A stretch of 64,000 nucleotides of DNA. Source: Diadophis punctatus similis (lineage: Eukaryota; Chordata; Lepidosauria; Squamata; Dipsadidae). Each line of letters starts with the position of its first letter. Position 1 is the stretch's first letter. The translations under genes were made by a program, and so were the position numbers. The notes below the pieces were generated by a model that was not told where the DNA came from, ran no database searches, and was given only the letters and a program-made list of their open reading frames with translations. Shown piece by piece: positions 14,403 through 25,832 of the stretch. The stretch spans positions 2,904,501 through 2,968,500 of the forward strand of contig JALIGW010000016.1 of the NCBI GenBank assembly GCA_023053685.1. Direction: 5' to 3'.

Positions 14403-16690
14403 TCATTTTTGTTCTTTCCTGGGAGATGTTTTAGTCTTTGAAATCAACATGTGTTGGGTGGTTTCTTTTATTTATCTTTTACTGATAGCTCTGTGATGTA
14501 ACATAGATTTTATCAGATTTATAATCTTAGTTGGTTATGGATTGCACTGCATGGAATAAGTAAATGTCTGTTCCTAGAGGGAAAAATCTTGTGTTTGTAG
14601 GTGCTGTAGTAGAACATCAGGATGAAGGGAAGTACTTCTTATATTTATACTACAACTTAGCTTTCTTGGCTTAATATATATATGGCATCTGTGCCACCAG
14701 ATAACAGAAATAGAAGTGAAAATCAAAAGAAGATATCCAACAAGCCAATTTTTATCCACTACCTTATAATACTTTATGCTAATACATTTCTAGTTTCTCC
14801 ATTTTTACTCTTAAAAGAATTTCAGTGTGCAAACCTGACTAGGAAATGATTACTAAAAGACAGAAAGATAAATGATAACCCCTTTTCAACATTCAATAAG
14901 AAAAAAGCTAGTTTTAAAATGCCATCTATCAACTGCCAGTAATCAGTTGAACCTGGAGACATGCAAACAAATATTAAAATAAGTTTTTCTACCATAACAA
15001 ACATTTTTATCTTTTAAAAATGTTGCCCAATATAGGGCAGGATTTACCGTACAGTAAATACGGTAGTATTCAAATATATTTTGCTAGTTTCAGAGCATCT
15101 TCCTCATGTCATTGTAGATGCTGAAGCTCTTAAATCCTTTAACAGTATAGCTATACTATGACAAGAGAGGCCACAGGAACATTAAACAACTCCAACTCAT
15201 CAAGGTGCATATGTCGATCAGCTTTTTGTAGCCATCTCACGAAGCTCCCCAGTGGCTTTTCGGCAGTTAATTGTGTTGCCCAAACTTGCAGCAGCTGCCA
15301 TTTTTAACCAGAAATTTAAACTAAGGAAAAACCATGCCTCAAATAAAGGGGAATGTTAATTAGACATGACATTCATTCCGGGTTCATAACCAAGACATAA
15401 GCATTGGGAAATTGTCAGTCTTGGCTACTGAATCACATGGCTCATGCATGTAGTTGTGGAAACATAGTGTGTTTGTTTTCCCACATATCTGAAACTGATT
15501 TGCTTTTTTCTTTACATTTAATACATAATCAGTGTGTAAATTCCAAGCCAGTTCTGCCAAGATGACTCAGATGCCTGTTTCTCCTCCCTTTGTCATATTT
15601 AAACTTCATGCACCACTTGTTCAGTCAGCCTGCCTTTCCAACTATATCCTATCACTGCTTTTCGATCCGCAAAAACCCATCTGAACCGGAAAAGAGATAT
15701 TGCAGTAAGGTTATGATACACTTGCAGGAACATCACGATACCCTTTGCCCTGCCTCAGAGAAGCAGCAGCCTCTGTGGCAGCTCAGAGAGGCAGGGCGGG
15801 TGTTTGTAGGCTACTTCTTTGGCACAAAAAAAAGAAGATCCCGCGGCAATAAATTTTAACAGACGGCTAAATCTGCCCTGGTAGCCGTTTATCAAAACTT
15901 GCCTTTGCCCCAATTATTAGGGAGAATGACTGAGAGACGTTTCCCGCCTGACTGATCTGGTGGGAGACACAAAGCCTGGGGAATCCACCCTTCCTTGCCT
16001 TTTAACGTGTCCTGCACACCATACATAAGGCCGGCGCGCTCCCCGTCGTCGCATCTGTGGCATAAGGATCACCCAGCGGGGGCGGCAAATTTGACGCCAT
16101 GCCCGCTTTCTGGTTTCAGGACCAGGGGAAAAGCACTTGAAGAGAGCTGAAAAGCGCCCTGCCTCTCCGGAGTTTTCAACTCGTTTCCGGGGTTACTTCT
16201 CCTCCCTGGTCCTCAACCTCAGGAAAAACAACGGCTTGAACTCGGGACTTTTCCCCTGCCGGACAGGCTGCAACGCTAAACCGAAGAGGGACAGGAAACA
16301 GCGGCCGCCCTGAGCAACGCCGAGGGGTGAAGGGCAAAGCGACTTCCCTCGGTTCTCCGCCAGCCTATCCCACGAACAAACTTCAAGGCGGGGGTGAAAG
16401 CTCCCGCCGCATCCGCTTCCCCTCTCGGACCGGGGAGCGGAAGAAAGCGGACCGGGCAGGGTTAGCGGCTGGAAAGCAGCTCTCGTGCGGCGGTTGCTGC
16501 TGCTGCCGCTGCCGCCTTTGCCTTTGCCTTTCCCGCCCCGAAGAGGGAGAGAGGCGGCGACAGCAGTTGTTCTTGCTCGGGCTCCCCGCAACTCAGCAAC
16601 TCACTCACCCCAGGCGCAGCACGAGAGGAGGAAAAAAGCAGCCGAGGCGGAGGGAGTCCCGAGCCAACCGCGCTCCTCCCCGCGTTGCAT
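4145..16690 (-). CDS. B3GLCT: B3GLCT (B3GALTL), 5' part, coding exons 1-4
   Basis: Four minus-strand exons join in phase (82+59+40+110 nt) to give the first 97 codons. B3GLCT is the ER-resident GT31 beta-1,3-glucosyltransferase that adds glucose to O-fucose on thrombospondin type-1 repeats. The strongest evidence is exon 4: EIVFVIQSQ and [10 protein letters not shown] match the human segment IVFVIQSQ...LKKSILKQAADL. Exon 1 gives a Leu/Phe/Cys-rich N-terminal signal segment similar in place and length to the human one. Exons 2-3 encode the poorly conserved stalk, of similar length to human. The remaining exons, with the catalytic half and C-terminal ER signal, lie beyond the left edge. Divergent placement to HSPH1 agrees with mammals. 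Exons 2 and 3 are accepted mainly on splice sites and phase. Confidence 0.85.
4906..5012 (+). repeat. (CTTT)n microsatellite
   Basis: More than 20 tandem CTTT units are followed by TTTA, CCTC and CTAT units. The Phe/Ser-rich plus ORF over it is not a gene. Confidence 0.95.
6490..6623. mobile_element. hAT-type MITE, 134 bp
   Basis: The ends GCTGTCAAACTC and GGGTTTGACACCCCTG are inverted. Flanks GGCTAGAT/GGCTAAAT form an 8-bp duplication with one change. Same family as 38308-38441. Confidence 0.75.
7090..7129 (-). CDS. B3GLCT: B3GLCT coding exon 3
   Basis: The 40-nt microexon follows TTAATACAG and precedes a perfect GTAAGT. It encodes [13 protein letters not shown] plus the first base of Glu completed by exon 4. 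Confidence 0.75.
8590..8697 (+). mobile_element. LINE tail with (AAAT)n
   Basis: CGCCCTGAGTCCCTCAGGAG followed by GGCGGCATATAAG and an AAAT run matches the 3' tail at 62689. Confidence 0.6.
9340..9398 (-). CDS. B3GLCT: B3GLCT coding exon 2
   Basis: The 59-nt exon follows acceptor CTCCCTTTTTCCAG and precedes GAG|GTACTA. Its only open phase needs one base from before, exactly what exon 1 supplies. It encodes [19 protein letters not shown]. Sequence similarity to human is not evident here. Confidence 0.7.
10534..10672. mobile_element. Short TIR element with TA duplication
   Basis: The ends CCGTGTTTCCCCCAAAATAA and TTATTTTGGGGAAAACATGG are inverted, with TA on each side, as in Tc1/mariner MITEs. 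Confidence 0.65.
12591..12938. mobile_element. hAT-type MITE, 348 bp
   Basis: Worn ends TTTCCAACC and GGTTGGAGGCTGCTG are inverted, and CACTAGTA flanks both sides exactly. The overlapping short ORFs here are not genes. Confidence 0.7.
13828..14044 (-). other. Exon-like open segment in B3GLCT intron 1, unassigned
   Basis: The minus strand is open for 72 codons between TACTATTCATAG and AAAG|GTTAGC. The peptide looks protein-like: [20 protein letters not shown] and [14 protein letters not shown] suggest amphipathic helices. Its length (217 nt) would shift the B3GLCT frame if included between exons 1 and 2. I do not recognise it. It may be an exon of another minus-strand transcript, a decayed gene, or chance. 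Confidence 0.35.
14365..14400 (+). repeat. (AC)n microsatellite
   Basis: About 18 tandem AC units. Confidence 0.95.
16609..16690 (-). CDS. B3GLCT: B3GLCT coding exon 1 (signal peptide)
   Basis: Translation starts at the minus-strand ATG at 16690-16688 (GAAATGC context). It encodes 27 residues ending in a hydrophobic [11 protein letters not shown] core, then one base before donor GTGAGT. It is too short for an ORF scan and lies in a frame hidden by longer CpG-island ORFs. Human exon 1 also encodes a signal peptide of about this length. Confidence 0.75.
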
Positions 16691-16886
16691 TTCAGCGGCG
16701 GCGGCGGCGGCAACAACAACAGCGTCTCTTTCCTTGAGTTTGCAGCTCCGGGGGAGGGGAAGCGCTAGCCTGCGCTGGCCTCCGCGTCTTGCTGCAGCGG
16801 GAGCCGATTTCCAGCGGCTTCGGGATGATCTCGGTGCCGGCCAGCTCTGTGGAAAGAAAATAAAGAGAGCCGTGTTGGAGGTGGTG

Positions 16887-16900
16887 GCGCCACCTAGTGA
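16887..16900 (-). promoter_or_regulatory. Candidate CTCF site
   Basis: On the minus strand TCACTAGGTGGCGC matches the CTCF core CCASYAGRKGGCRS at 13 of 14 positions. It sits in the B3GLCT promoter island. Confidence 0.45.
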
Positions 16901-17397
16901 GAGAAATGGTCACTCGCCGGTCGGCGCGGAGAATGCGGGGGGGGGGGGGCGACCCCAACCTTCGGGAGTAGCTTTTCACACACCCCTCCAAACCCGTCTT
17001 CTTTCACCGGAGGGGCCTCCTGGTTTCTTACCTTCTCCTTGCGGTTCGGTTTTTGGCCGTTTCAAGCGCGGGAACCCTTAGCAGCACAGGTAGACTGCAC
17101 TGTACTGCTGCATTAGGGTTGCAGGTTATAATTATGCACTGTTGCACTGTCCGCTGCAGGCTAGGGAGCAACACTTGCCCCCTCCCTCTAATTCAGCTGT
17201 GCCTCTAGTTCAGCTCAATATAGAATGCGAGGTTGAGTATTGTGGTATATACGTCGCAGGGGAAATATCTGATGGGGATGTAGCTTTCCTTTGGTCTTGG
17301 TAATGTACTTTTTCTTTTCTGAACTAGGGTCCCTGAGGTCCACAGATTGATTTTAATGTATAAAGCAAAAGAGCTGACACAGCACCTCTTAGCGGTT

Positions 17398-17531
17398 AGT
17401 GTTTCCCAACCTTGGCAACTTGAAGATATCTGGACTTCAACACCCAGAATTCCCCAGCCAGCAAATGCTGGCTGGGGAATTCTGGGAGTTGAAGTCCAGA
17501 TATCTTCAAGTTGCCAAGGTTGGGAAACACT
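17398..17531. mobile_element. Near-perfect 134-bp palindrome, hairpin-type MITE
   Basis: Two arms of about 66 bp are reverse complements with about one mismatch around CAGCAAATGCTG. The ends AGTGTTTCCC/GGGAAACACT resemble hAT termini. No target duplication is clear. Confidence 0.75.
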
Positions 17532-17754
17532 GAGCCTAACCTGTATTAAGCAACCTTTGAAATAATCTAACTAAGCAACAGGTAAATTGGTGATCTCTTT
17601 GCTATCCTGCACTGCTGCAGTGTGGATTTTTGGTGGAGGCTGAAACAATTGCGTATCCAAAACAACAGAATTTCACTATTGGATGATTCTAATGTCCAGT
17701 AACTCACCCCTCAGCATCCTATTCCTGTGAGTGAAATCAGTAGCAAAAGGGCTC

Positions 17755-17860
17755 CAAATTCAGGGTGGAATAGGTGGCTTGGCAGATTGCCTCTATGAAA
17801 AGTCACCACGTGTGAGTTGGGCAGTTGTATAAATGTGTTTAATAAATAAATAAAAACACC
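17755..17860 (+). mobile_element. LINE tail fragment with AAAT repeat
   Basis: GTGAGTTGGGCAGTTGTATA followed by AATAAATAAATAAA resembles the 3' tail at 56410. Confidence 0.5.
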
Positions 17861-18304
17861 TGAAATTGTTTGTTTTTACATGGTTACTTTTGATGAGAAA
17901 ACAGCAGAGGAAGAATGAGGGATTCCAGGCTGACCATCAGATAAACATTAACTGATTGAGCCATCTTTGTACTTACCTATTGGCTAGGGAGACCACATTA
18001 TGCTTCGCTGTCAGCTCTTTGCAAGCACTATGGCTTCACAAAGCAGTTAACCTGTCAGTTACAGTTGTATCCTGGCAAGTATATAGAGTGTGAACATCAC
18101 TCACCCACAGATTCTGCTTTGTTTTCAGTGTTAGAGCAGAAGATTTGGGCAAATAGGATGGTAAGTCATCTGAGTCAGGACGTGTGCAGAATACGCAAGA
18201 GAGTGATAGGAATTTCAGGCTGGAAAGCTAATATATGACTAATGTGTGAGCATAACTATATGAGTGTTTGATATGATTAAGTAGTACATTAAGAAAACAT
18301 TTCA

Positions 18305-18610
18305 ATACAGATAGTTCTCAACAGCAATTGAGATTAAAATTTCCATCATAAATCAAGGAGGTCATAAAGCAAGCAATCACATGATCAGGCCCAATTTTTT
18401 TTACTACAGTCATTAAGCAAACCACATGTACATTAAGTGAATACAGCTTCCTCAATTGACTTTCTGTCAGAAATTGGCTGGGAAGGTAGAAAATCACAAT
18501 CGTATGATTGCAAAACACTGCAAATGGTTGTAAATGTGAACTGGTCGCCAAGTGCCCAAATTGTGATCACATGATGTACCAGTAGGTAGGTGGTGTGATG
18601 ATCATAAGTG
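18305..18610. repeat. Diverged member of the same dispersed repeat group
   Basis: GATAGTTCTCAACAGCAATT, CACATGATCAGGCC and CCAAGTGCCCAAATTGTGAT recall the other copies. It accounts for the minus-strand ORF here. Confidence 0.4.
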
Positions 18611-18964
18611 CCTGGACATTCAACGTTTTTTGCTAATTAAAACATATGTGCTTTTTAAACACAAGCAAGGCACAGAAGTGACATAGGGGCTTCAGGTTTC
18701 TCCAACTTAAGGGAAACAAGGAACAGGTTAAATGTTATCACTCTAGAGGAGATTATTTGTGAGTTCTATTATAACATGACCAAGTGTTCAGAAAATTTAA
18801 GAGAAAACAATTATATTTAACATTAACTGAATTGAACCATGACACTTCAGTAAGGGCATTTCAGAAAGGTTAATAAAAGTAAAGAATGAGTTGCCCTTTA
18901 AAGCAACATATTAAAAAATGCAGTAGAAATGCTGATCTACTTGAAATGAAATTAGGGCTGTAAT

Positions 18965-19120
18965 CAGCAGTGGGTTGCTCCTGGTTCGGCCCGGTTCTAA
19001 GAACCAGTAGTGCCAGCGGCGGGAGGCTCTGCTCACCCGCCCGGGACGCTTCTGCGCATGCACAGAAGCTCGAGCGAGCAAGCGCAAACTGGTAGTAAAG
19101 GGTTTTAGAACCCACTACTG
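18965..19120. mobile_element. hAT-type MITE, 156 bp, exact 8-bp duplication
   Basis: It starts CAGCAGTGGGTTGC and ends GAACCCACTACTG, with GCTGTAAT on both sides. Confidence 0.8.
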
Positions 19121-20317
19121 GCTGTAATGTATACATACTCATCTGGGAGAAAAAGACAGAATACAGTAATATGCCCCTATTGCATTCTACAATTTTAATC
19201 TAATATATAAATACGGTATTCGGAAGTACTGTATATCTCACTCAATTCAATTCAGTCAAATTTGTTTCAGCTTATTCCTTTTTTCCCCTGCCAAAAAGTG
19301 TTTGGCCAATTACCGTAGTTTCATGCACCAATCAATTAAGTCCATTTCTTGCAGCTGTCTGGCACTTTCCCCCCTCCAAATAGGTTAGGTTTATTAATTA
19401 AAGGTTGATAGCTACTCCTGCGTAATTATGTACCCATGCCATAATGATAACAAGATTTTGCACTAATTATGCTTGTGGAATTCAAAAAGATTTTGGACAT
19501 AAAATTTTAACACTAAGCGAACAATAACAACAAAAAAGGAGCAAGGGTCCTTATTACTAAGTAGATACTATATGCCTTGTTCTAAATTTTACAGGGTTTA
19601 AGGCCATTTACTAAAACATTCAGGGTTTTAGTATATGATTTCTTGAAGAGACTGCATGATCTTGAGAATCAATTCGTGCAACAAAAAGATTTTTCATTGG
19701 TTTCATTGATAATCTTATTGACTAAAATGAATTACTTTATGTACAGAAAAATTATATGATAAATATCAATACAAATAGCCTATAAGGATTTGATCAGTAT
19801 AATTTTTACAAGATTAAATAATACATTAATAGCATTAAAAGCAAATTCTAATGATATGTGCATTTCTATTATATATATATGGAAAAAGTTCTATTGCTAG
19901 GAAAGAGAAAAAAAAGACAACCAACAGCAAGGTGAATGGCCTCAGTTACAGTGGCAATGAATGCACTATTGGGAAACTTGAAAGAACAGGTTAGGGAAAG
20001 ATCAATATGGAGAAAATCTATCTCACACATAATCACTAGGAGTTGAAAATGAGTTGACACTTAATCTTTTGTAATGCTTAAAATAAAATTAAGCACCAAA
20101 GGCAATCTCAGAGACAGGACCCAGGCAAATAAAAATTTCTGCACTCTAAGATTTCAATTTTTCTAGCAGATGTACTGAGGAAACATGATTCTTTAAGTAA
20201 TTACATGAAGGATTGGATTTAAGCTGCACTGATTTAGATGAAGGTAAGATTATACTTACCTTCAAACTTTAAGTGTGCAGTTGGGAGTTGGGAAAATAAT
20301 TAATTTCAGAAAGTTTG

Positions 20318-20584
20318 TACAGGTAGTGCTTGCTTACAAACTGCCTCATTTTGTAGTTACAACAGTATAAAAGAAACAGGTTTGCAACCAATCCTCCCAT
20401 TTACTATTGTTGCAACATCCTGGGGTCAAATGATTGTCATTTGCATGCTTCCCAAATACTTGCAACTAGCAGAGTTAATAGAGAATTCAGATGTAAAATT
20501 ATAAATTGCAGTCATATGATACTTCGCTTAACAATCATGGCGCTTATCAGTCCCAACTGTCGCTAAGTGAGGACTATCTGTATG
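20318..20584. repeat. TIR-like repeat related to 3257-3685
   Basis: It begins ACAGGTAGTGCTTGCTTAC and ends CTAAGTGAGGACTATCTGT, inverted, with GTTGCAACATCCTGGGGTCA in between. Confidence 0.55.
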
Positions 20585-20634
20585 CAAACATACAATGTTA
20601 TGACTAGTATATGGCGACTATCTGGAATAATCCC

Positions 20635-21060
20635 CGCAGTCGTCTTGACATTTTTGGAAGTAGTTTGCCATTGTCTTCCTTTTAGGGCTGAGAGTGATTG
20701 GTCCAAAGTCAACCAGCTGGCTTCATGACTAATGCAGGACTAGAACTCATAGTCTCTCAGTTTCTAATACAATGCCTTTAATCCAGTGGTTCTCAACCTT
20801 CCTAATGCCGCCCCCCGCCCCCGCGCCCCCACCGTGCCCGCCGCCATGACCCTCACCCCGCCACCACCATTTGGGTTCTTTTACCCTCTGCGCATGCGCA
20901 AAGCGTTCTGCGCATGCGCAGAGGGTAAAAGAACCCAAATGGTGGCGTCTGGGCGAAGTCTCCCAACCCCTGTGAAAGGGTTGTTCGACCCCCAAAGGGG
21001 TCGCGACTCCCAGGTTGAGAACCAGTGCTTTAATCACTATATGAAACTGCATCTCATAAT
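20635..21060 (-). mobile_element. tRNA-derived SINE split by a SPIN-like element
   Basis: AGAGTGATTGGTCCAAAGTC and GCAGGACTAGAACTCATAGT are the complement of a second SINE family. Its head (TTTAATCACTAT) resumes after the hAT element. Confidence 0.65.
20784..21027. mobile_element. SPIN-like hAT MITE, 244 bp, copy 1
   Basis: It starts CAGTGGTTCTCAACC and ends GGTTGAGAACCAGTG, flanked by exact CTTTAATC duplications. Its GGGTCG-rich end (reverse complement near GGGGTCGCGACCCC) resembles SPIN elements. The core has two TGCGCATGCGCA palindromes. It sits inside a SINE. Confidence 0.88.
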
Positions 21061-22275
21061 GACAGAATGACATACTACACCCGATACGTTATTTTGCTTG
21101 TCCATTTTGGGAAAACTAAAGGTGAATTACATTGGTGGTGAAAATGTATGCTAGAACAATACTGAAATATCATTTTTAAAATATACTGAATGTTCTCCTG
21201 AATGTGATAATTTGACATTACCCTTCACCCAACTACAGAATTGCTGAACATCTTTCTCTTAATGAAAACTCTATATAATGTAGCTATTTGTACAAATTAA
21301 TTCTCTAGTCCAGGCTTTCTGAAGTCAAATGAATAATCAAAAAATTAAATTATGGTTGGAATGGCATGTGTAATGGAAAGACCTTGGGAGGCTAGGTGAA
21401 TGGACATTGCCAAGGGAACAATCAGATATGAGACAGTCAAACATGTAGCTGAATAGTGGGAGGATTAGAAAAGAGCTTTACTAGTCTTTTGGCTATAAAG
21501 GACAAGAGGGATAGAATTGCAGTTCCTGCCCGTCAATGTAGCTTTACAATAAAGTGGAATTAGTTCATCTGGTCATGATTCCTATCTGCTTTATCCAGCA
21601 AGGCCAATAGCACATGGCGTGCTTGGCAATAATACAAAAATACAATAATTAACTTGCTTGAACATATAAACCTTTTGTTTGGAAATATACATTCCCCAGT
21701 TCAGTAATATACAAAATGGGATAATACAAAACACTTGCTAGTTTTGTGGTTCAGACATCCCATCCTAACCAATTACTAGCTGAGCAATGCCTTTCTTATG
21801 AGTGACTTGTTGTACAGGGCCATTAATCTTGGATAATTTAGGAAGCAGCATGTTGCATTTTTATTTTGAATTCTGAAGGCATTGCCTATGTGAAATGCTG
21901 CCATAAACATTTAGGAACTAGCAATAAATGTGCAACTGCTATTATGTAGCTATATATTATATTGCAGACATTTCCATTTGTAACTGATTCACATGCCTTC
22001 TTTGAAAATAAAACAAAGAATACAAGATACCTCTCTGGAATACATAGCAGCAGACAAATACTGCAACAAAAAAGTCAAATTTGAGAAAACCAGAGATGAT
22101 AACATCCACAAGTCCATATTCAAGAGTTCCAAAACTATTCAATGCATGTATCCCCTTCCACAAACTTCCTATGGTGGATAAAAATAATGTAAAGAAAGTG
22201 TTGCCCTGAATGCAACATGTCTTCTTTTATACGGGGAACTGTAAATCTTCCAGGATACTCAATTATTCACTAGAC

Positions 22276-22495
22276 TCATGGTTCCCAAAGTGTAAAGATG
22301 GTGCCCCCGATCACTGCAGCAAACTCACAGACGCACCACAGGATATTTTACTAGTTAATGAATGAAGATGTTAGTGAGTTCACTGCACCATGCCGGAGAA
22401 TCATGGCTCACATCTTGAGAGCCACTAGAGCACTGTGAAAAAAATACTGAGACATTAAGGTTGCTGTGAACCATCAAAGTTTGGGAACTAGGCTG
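22276..22495. mobile_element. Possible old hAT-type MITE
   Basis: Inverted ends GGTTCCCAAAG and CAAAGTTTGGGAAC bound about 220 bp. No target duplication can be seen. Confidence 0.4.
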
Positions 22496-22764
22496 TAACC
22501 ACACTCGATTACATATAACTAATGTCCGATTCTCAGTCAGCGATTAGGAGAAGCAAAATAGTAGTTATACAGCCTAATTCTAAAATGAATTACTCATAAC
22601 CAGAAGATATTAAGAGTTAATAAACTGGCTGAAACAGTCCAAGTCCTAGTAAGGATTCAAAAGACAAAATAAAGGCATGTAGGACTTGCTTCAAGTATTG
22701 AACATGGTATACCATTCAAGGGTAACCAACCATACAAATGTTTGGAATGAGCAACAGCAATAGC

Positions 22765-22985
22765 AGTTAGGCTTATATACCACTTCGTAATGCTTTATAG
22801 CCCTCTCTAAGCAGTTTACAGAGTTAGCATATTGCCCCCAACAATCTGAGCTCTTATTTTAACAACCTCAGAAGGATGGAAGGATGAGTCAAACTTGAGC
22901 CACTGAGAATCGAACTGTGGCAGTCGGCAGAATTAGCCTGCAATACTGCATTCTAACCACTGTGCCATAACTGTGGTTATGCATA
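22765..22985 (-). mobile_element. tRNA-derived SINE, minus strand
   Basis: CCCCCAACAATCTGAGCTC, CAGAAGGATGGAAGGATGAG and AACCACTGTGCCAT are complements of the body and A-box region of 24294. Confidence 0.75.
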
Positions 22986-24293
22986 TTTTAAAAATAATAT
23001 TTTAGAACTCATGTTTTAGAACTCACCTGACTCTGGTATTTCTCCAACATTCATTGAACCAGCTCACTATCTTTCAGACTTCTGTTTACACATAAAAAAG
23101 AGATCCTGATAAATAATTACCATTAATTTATTGATTATCTACCATCAAGTCGGTGTCAAATTTTCTAATCCACAGTTTTTCTCCAGGAGAGCTCTAATGC
23201 AGCTCTCCTTGACAATCTAATGCAGCTCTTAAAACAATGGCCTATTTTTTAAATTTCAGGCTGGCCCAGAAATTTGAAAAAAATTAAACTATTTGCTTAA
23301 TCATAGCACCTATTTGCTAATCTTTAAATTCTTTAAATAAAGATATTCTGTGGTTTACTTTCAGGTATTTTCAAAAATAGAAAAGAGCTGGGAAAGAAGT
23401 TGCTGCAGATAGTAGGCTAGCCTTTCCAAATTTGATCACTTAAGTTGTATGAGGCCTGCAACTCCTAGGATTCCCAGCCATTGTGGATGTCAGATAGGAA
23501 AGACTTAAGTAGGAAAACATTGGGCCAATTCTTTGTTTTTGTGTCCACTACTGTTTTCATTTTAAGGACTGTCTATTTTTGTCATTAAAATATAAGTTTA
23601 GAGTAATTTACACTTAACTCCTAAAATCCTTGATCAATGCCTGTCTATTATATAATACTTGTTACAAAAGGATCCCTCTTTAGGAATACATTAACAGGAA
23701 ACACAATGGCACAAAACTGTTTCCAGGATATTAGCACAGGCATTTTTCTTAGTCACTTTTGACCCTGTTCCCATTGCATCATCTACAAATCAATTAGAGG
23801 TATGGCTAATGTATGTTAAATAGCTGAGCTTAAAAGTTGGCTGTGAAACACGAGGCTAAAAGCAGATTTGGCAAATTTACTTAATTAAATTTGTTTTGCC
23901 TGTTTGCAAATAAAGGAAATCACTTATTTTTGTAAATGCCACCGCATCTCTGCATTATGCTCCCAAAACAGATAAATATAGCATTATTTTAGTAGTCACA
24001 CTGCCAACGTTGAGGGAACCTCTCCCAGATGAACTCCATATATTATACCTCCTATGTTGCCCTTTCTGTTCTTGCAAGTTCCTTTTTGCTCATTCCCAGC
24101 AATTTTGTCTTTTTCAAAAAAAATTATTTGCTGCTTATTATTTACTGCTGGAGTGAGTAGAGGACGTGGGAAGAACACAGGACTCATAACAACTAGACTC
24201 AAGCTCTGTGGTCTGCAGGTTCTAAACTTCTGCTGAGAAGTTGACTCCAGTGGTATTTCTATCTTTTAAAAATTAAATTAAAAGGAAATTAAA

Positions 24294-24560
24294 GAGCCGA
24301 GGTGGCGCAGTGGTTAGAGGCAGTACTGCAGGCCACTTAAGCTGCCTGTGATCTGCAGGTCAGCAATTCAAATCTCACCAGCTCAAGGTTGACTCAGCCT
24401 TCCATCCTTCCGAGGTAGGTAAAATGAGGACCCAGATTGTTGGGGGCAATATAAATATACATTGCTTACTGGTGTAAACTGCTTAAAGAGTGCTTGCACT
24501 GTGAGGCAGTATATAAATCTCACAAAATAAATAAATAAATAAATAAATAAAATAAAATTT
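24294..24560 (+). mobile_element. tRNA-derived SINE
   Basis: The A box is in GGTGGCGCAGTGGTTAGAG and the B box in AATTCAAATCTC, followed by GACTCAGCCTTCCATCCTTC, AGATTGTTGGGGGCAATA and an AAAT tail. Same family as 63387-63625. Confidence 0.8.
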
Positions 24561-25314
24561 TAATTTTAATTCACAAATTAAAATGGAAAACCTACAATCC
24601 ACAGACTACATGCAACTTTTGGCAGCAAAAAGTGGGACCAGTTATGTTAAATGTATTCTGCCCACTTTGCTTGCAGCCAAATAATTACCATGTATGGCTG
24701 GCCTTCTAGGAACAGATTGCTCACTTCCTGCCACAGGGAACTCAGTTATCTGTATTGGATTCCTGGAATGAATGGGATAGTTTTATTGTCCTTCCTTGCA
24801 TCCAACAGATCTGTTCAAGTTTGAAGGCCAATAATTCTCTTCAGATATACTGTATATATTTCTGACATGGCCTTTTTTTAAAACCTGGGTATAGCTTGAT
24901 ATCTGGAAGATGGGGGATTAATACTATTTTGGTGGTAGTAATGATAGTCTGAGGAGTTAAGATATTTGATAACAGGGCAATTCCTTGTATATTATACCCA
25001 AAGATATCCTGAAGTGTAGTGCCAACCCAACCCAAATCCAATCTTGTCTCATCTGATTAATATTATTAATATTAGTACATTAGTTTAAAAAGTTTAATAA
25101 ACTTTTAAATTTATTTTGTAAATAAAATAATATATTGGCTTCTTGTGCAAAATTCACCTATGTTTTGCCTGGTTATGCTCAATAGAATCCTTTTTATACT
25201 TTACATTGTTACAAACAGGATCTCAAAAACCTACTGACTTGCTCAGTATCTGGATAGGAAATCAGGAAATCTGCAGACTGTAGGCTAGACAGGGAAATTG
25301 AAAGACATGCCAGG

Positions 25315-25832
25315 CAGGGGTGGGTTCCTAATTTTTTTACTACCGCTCTGTGGGCGTGGCTTATTTTGTGGGTGTGGCTTGCCAGCCATGTGACTGGGTG
25401 GGCATGGCTTCTCGGACTGCTGAAGGGAGAGGAACTCAGATAGGTCCTGCCGCCCATTCCCCCTCCCCATAGCAGCTCGAGAAGCCTCAAACGTGCGAAA
25501 ATGCCTAGGATCATCACCGCGCGTTTGTGGCTTCTCAGACTGCTGAAGGGAGGGGAATGGAGATAGCTCCTGCCGCCCGTTCTTTCAGCGTCTCATGTAC
25601 TCCCTCAGCCATCCTCCCCTCACTGTGGGGTAGGAAGGCAGCGCATGAGCACTGCCGGGAATTTGGCTTCTGGGCATGCGCAGAAGAAAATTAAAAATAA
25701 AAAATAAAAAAAAATTTCCAAAAAAATGGCGGCGCCCAGGCACCGGCAACCAACCGCACCAGTACTATGACATCACCAGCGGGCTGCTACCGGTGCTATA
25801 GAGTGGACCGCACTGGTAGGAACCCACCACTG
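25315..25832. mobile_element. hAT-type MITE, 518 bp, exact 8-bp duplication
   Basis: The ends CAGGGGTGGGTTCCTA and TAGGAACCCACCACTG are inverted, and ATGCCAGG flanks both sides. Confidence 0.85.

Larger units (their letters stand above)
16010..17080 (-). promoter_or_regulatory. B3GLCT: B3GLCT CpG-island promoter
   Basis: About 1 kb is strongly CpG-rich with GGC and GC-box-like runs, centred on B3GLCT exon 1. Both strands hold chance ORFs from the base composition. The 5' untranslated region extends upward from 16690 on the minus strand, and its start site is not readable. Confidence 0.75.

Noticed and set aside
16485..17081. 198-codon plus-strand ORF with a Leu/Pro-rich start like a signal peptide
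   Set aside because: It begins at GTG, lies in the CpG island antisense to B3GLCT exon 1, and is low complexity (Ala, Arg, Pro runs). Composition explains it.
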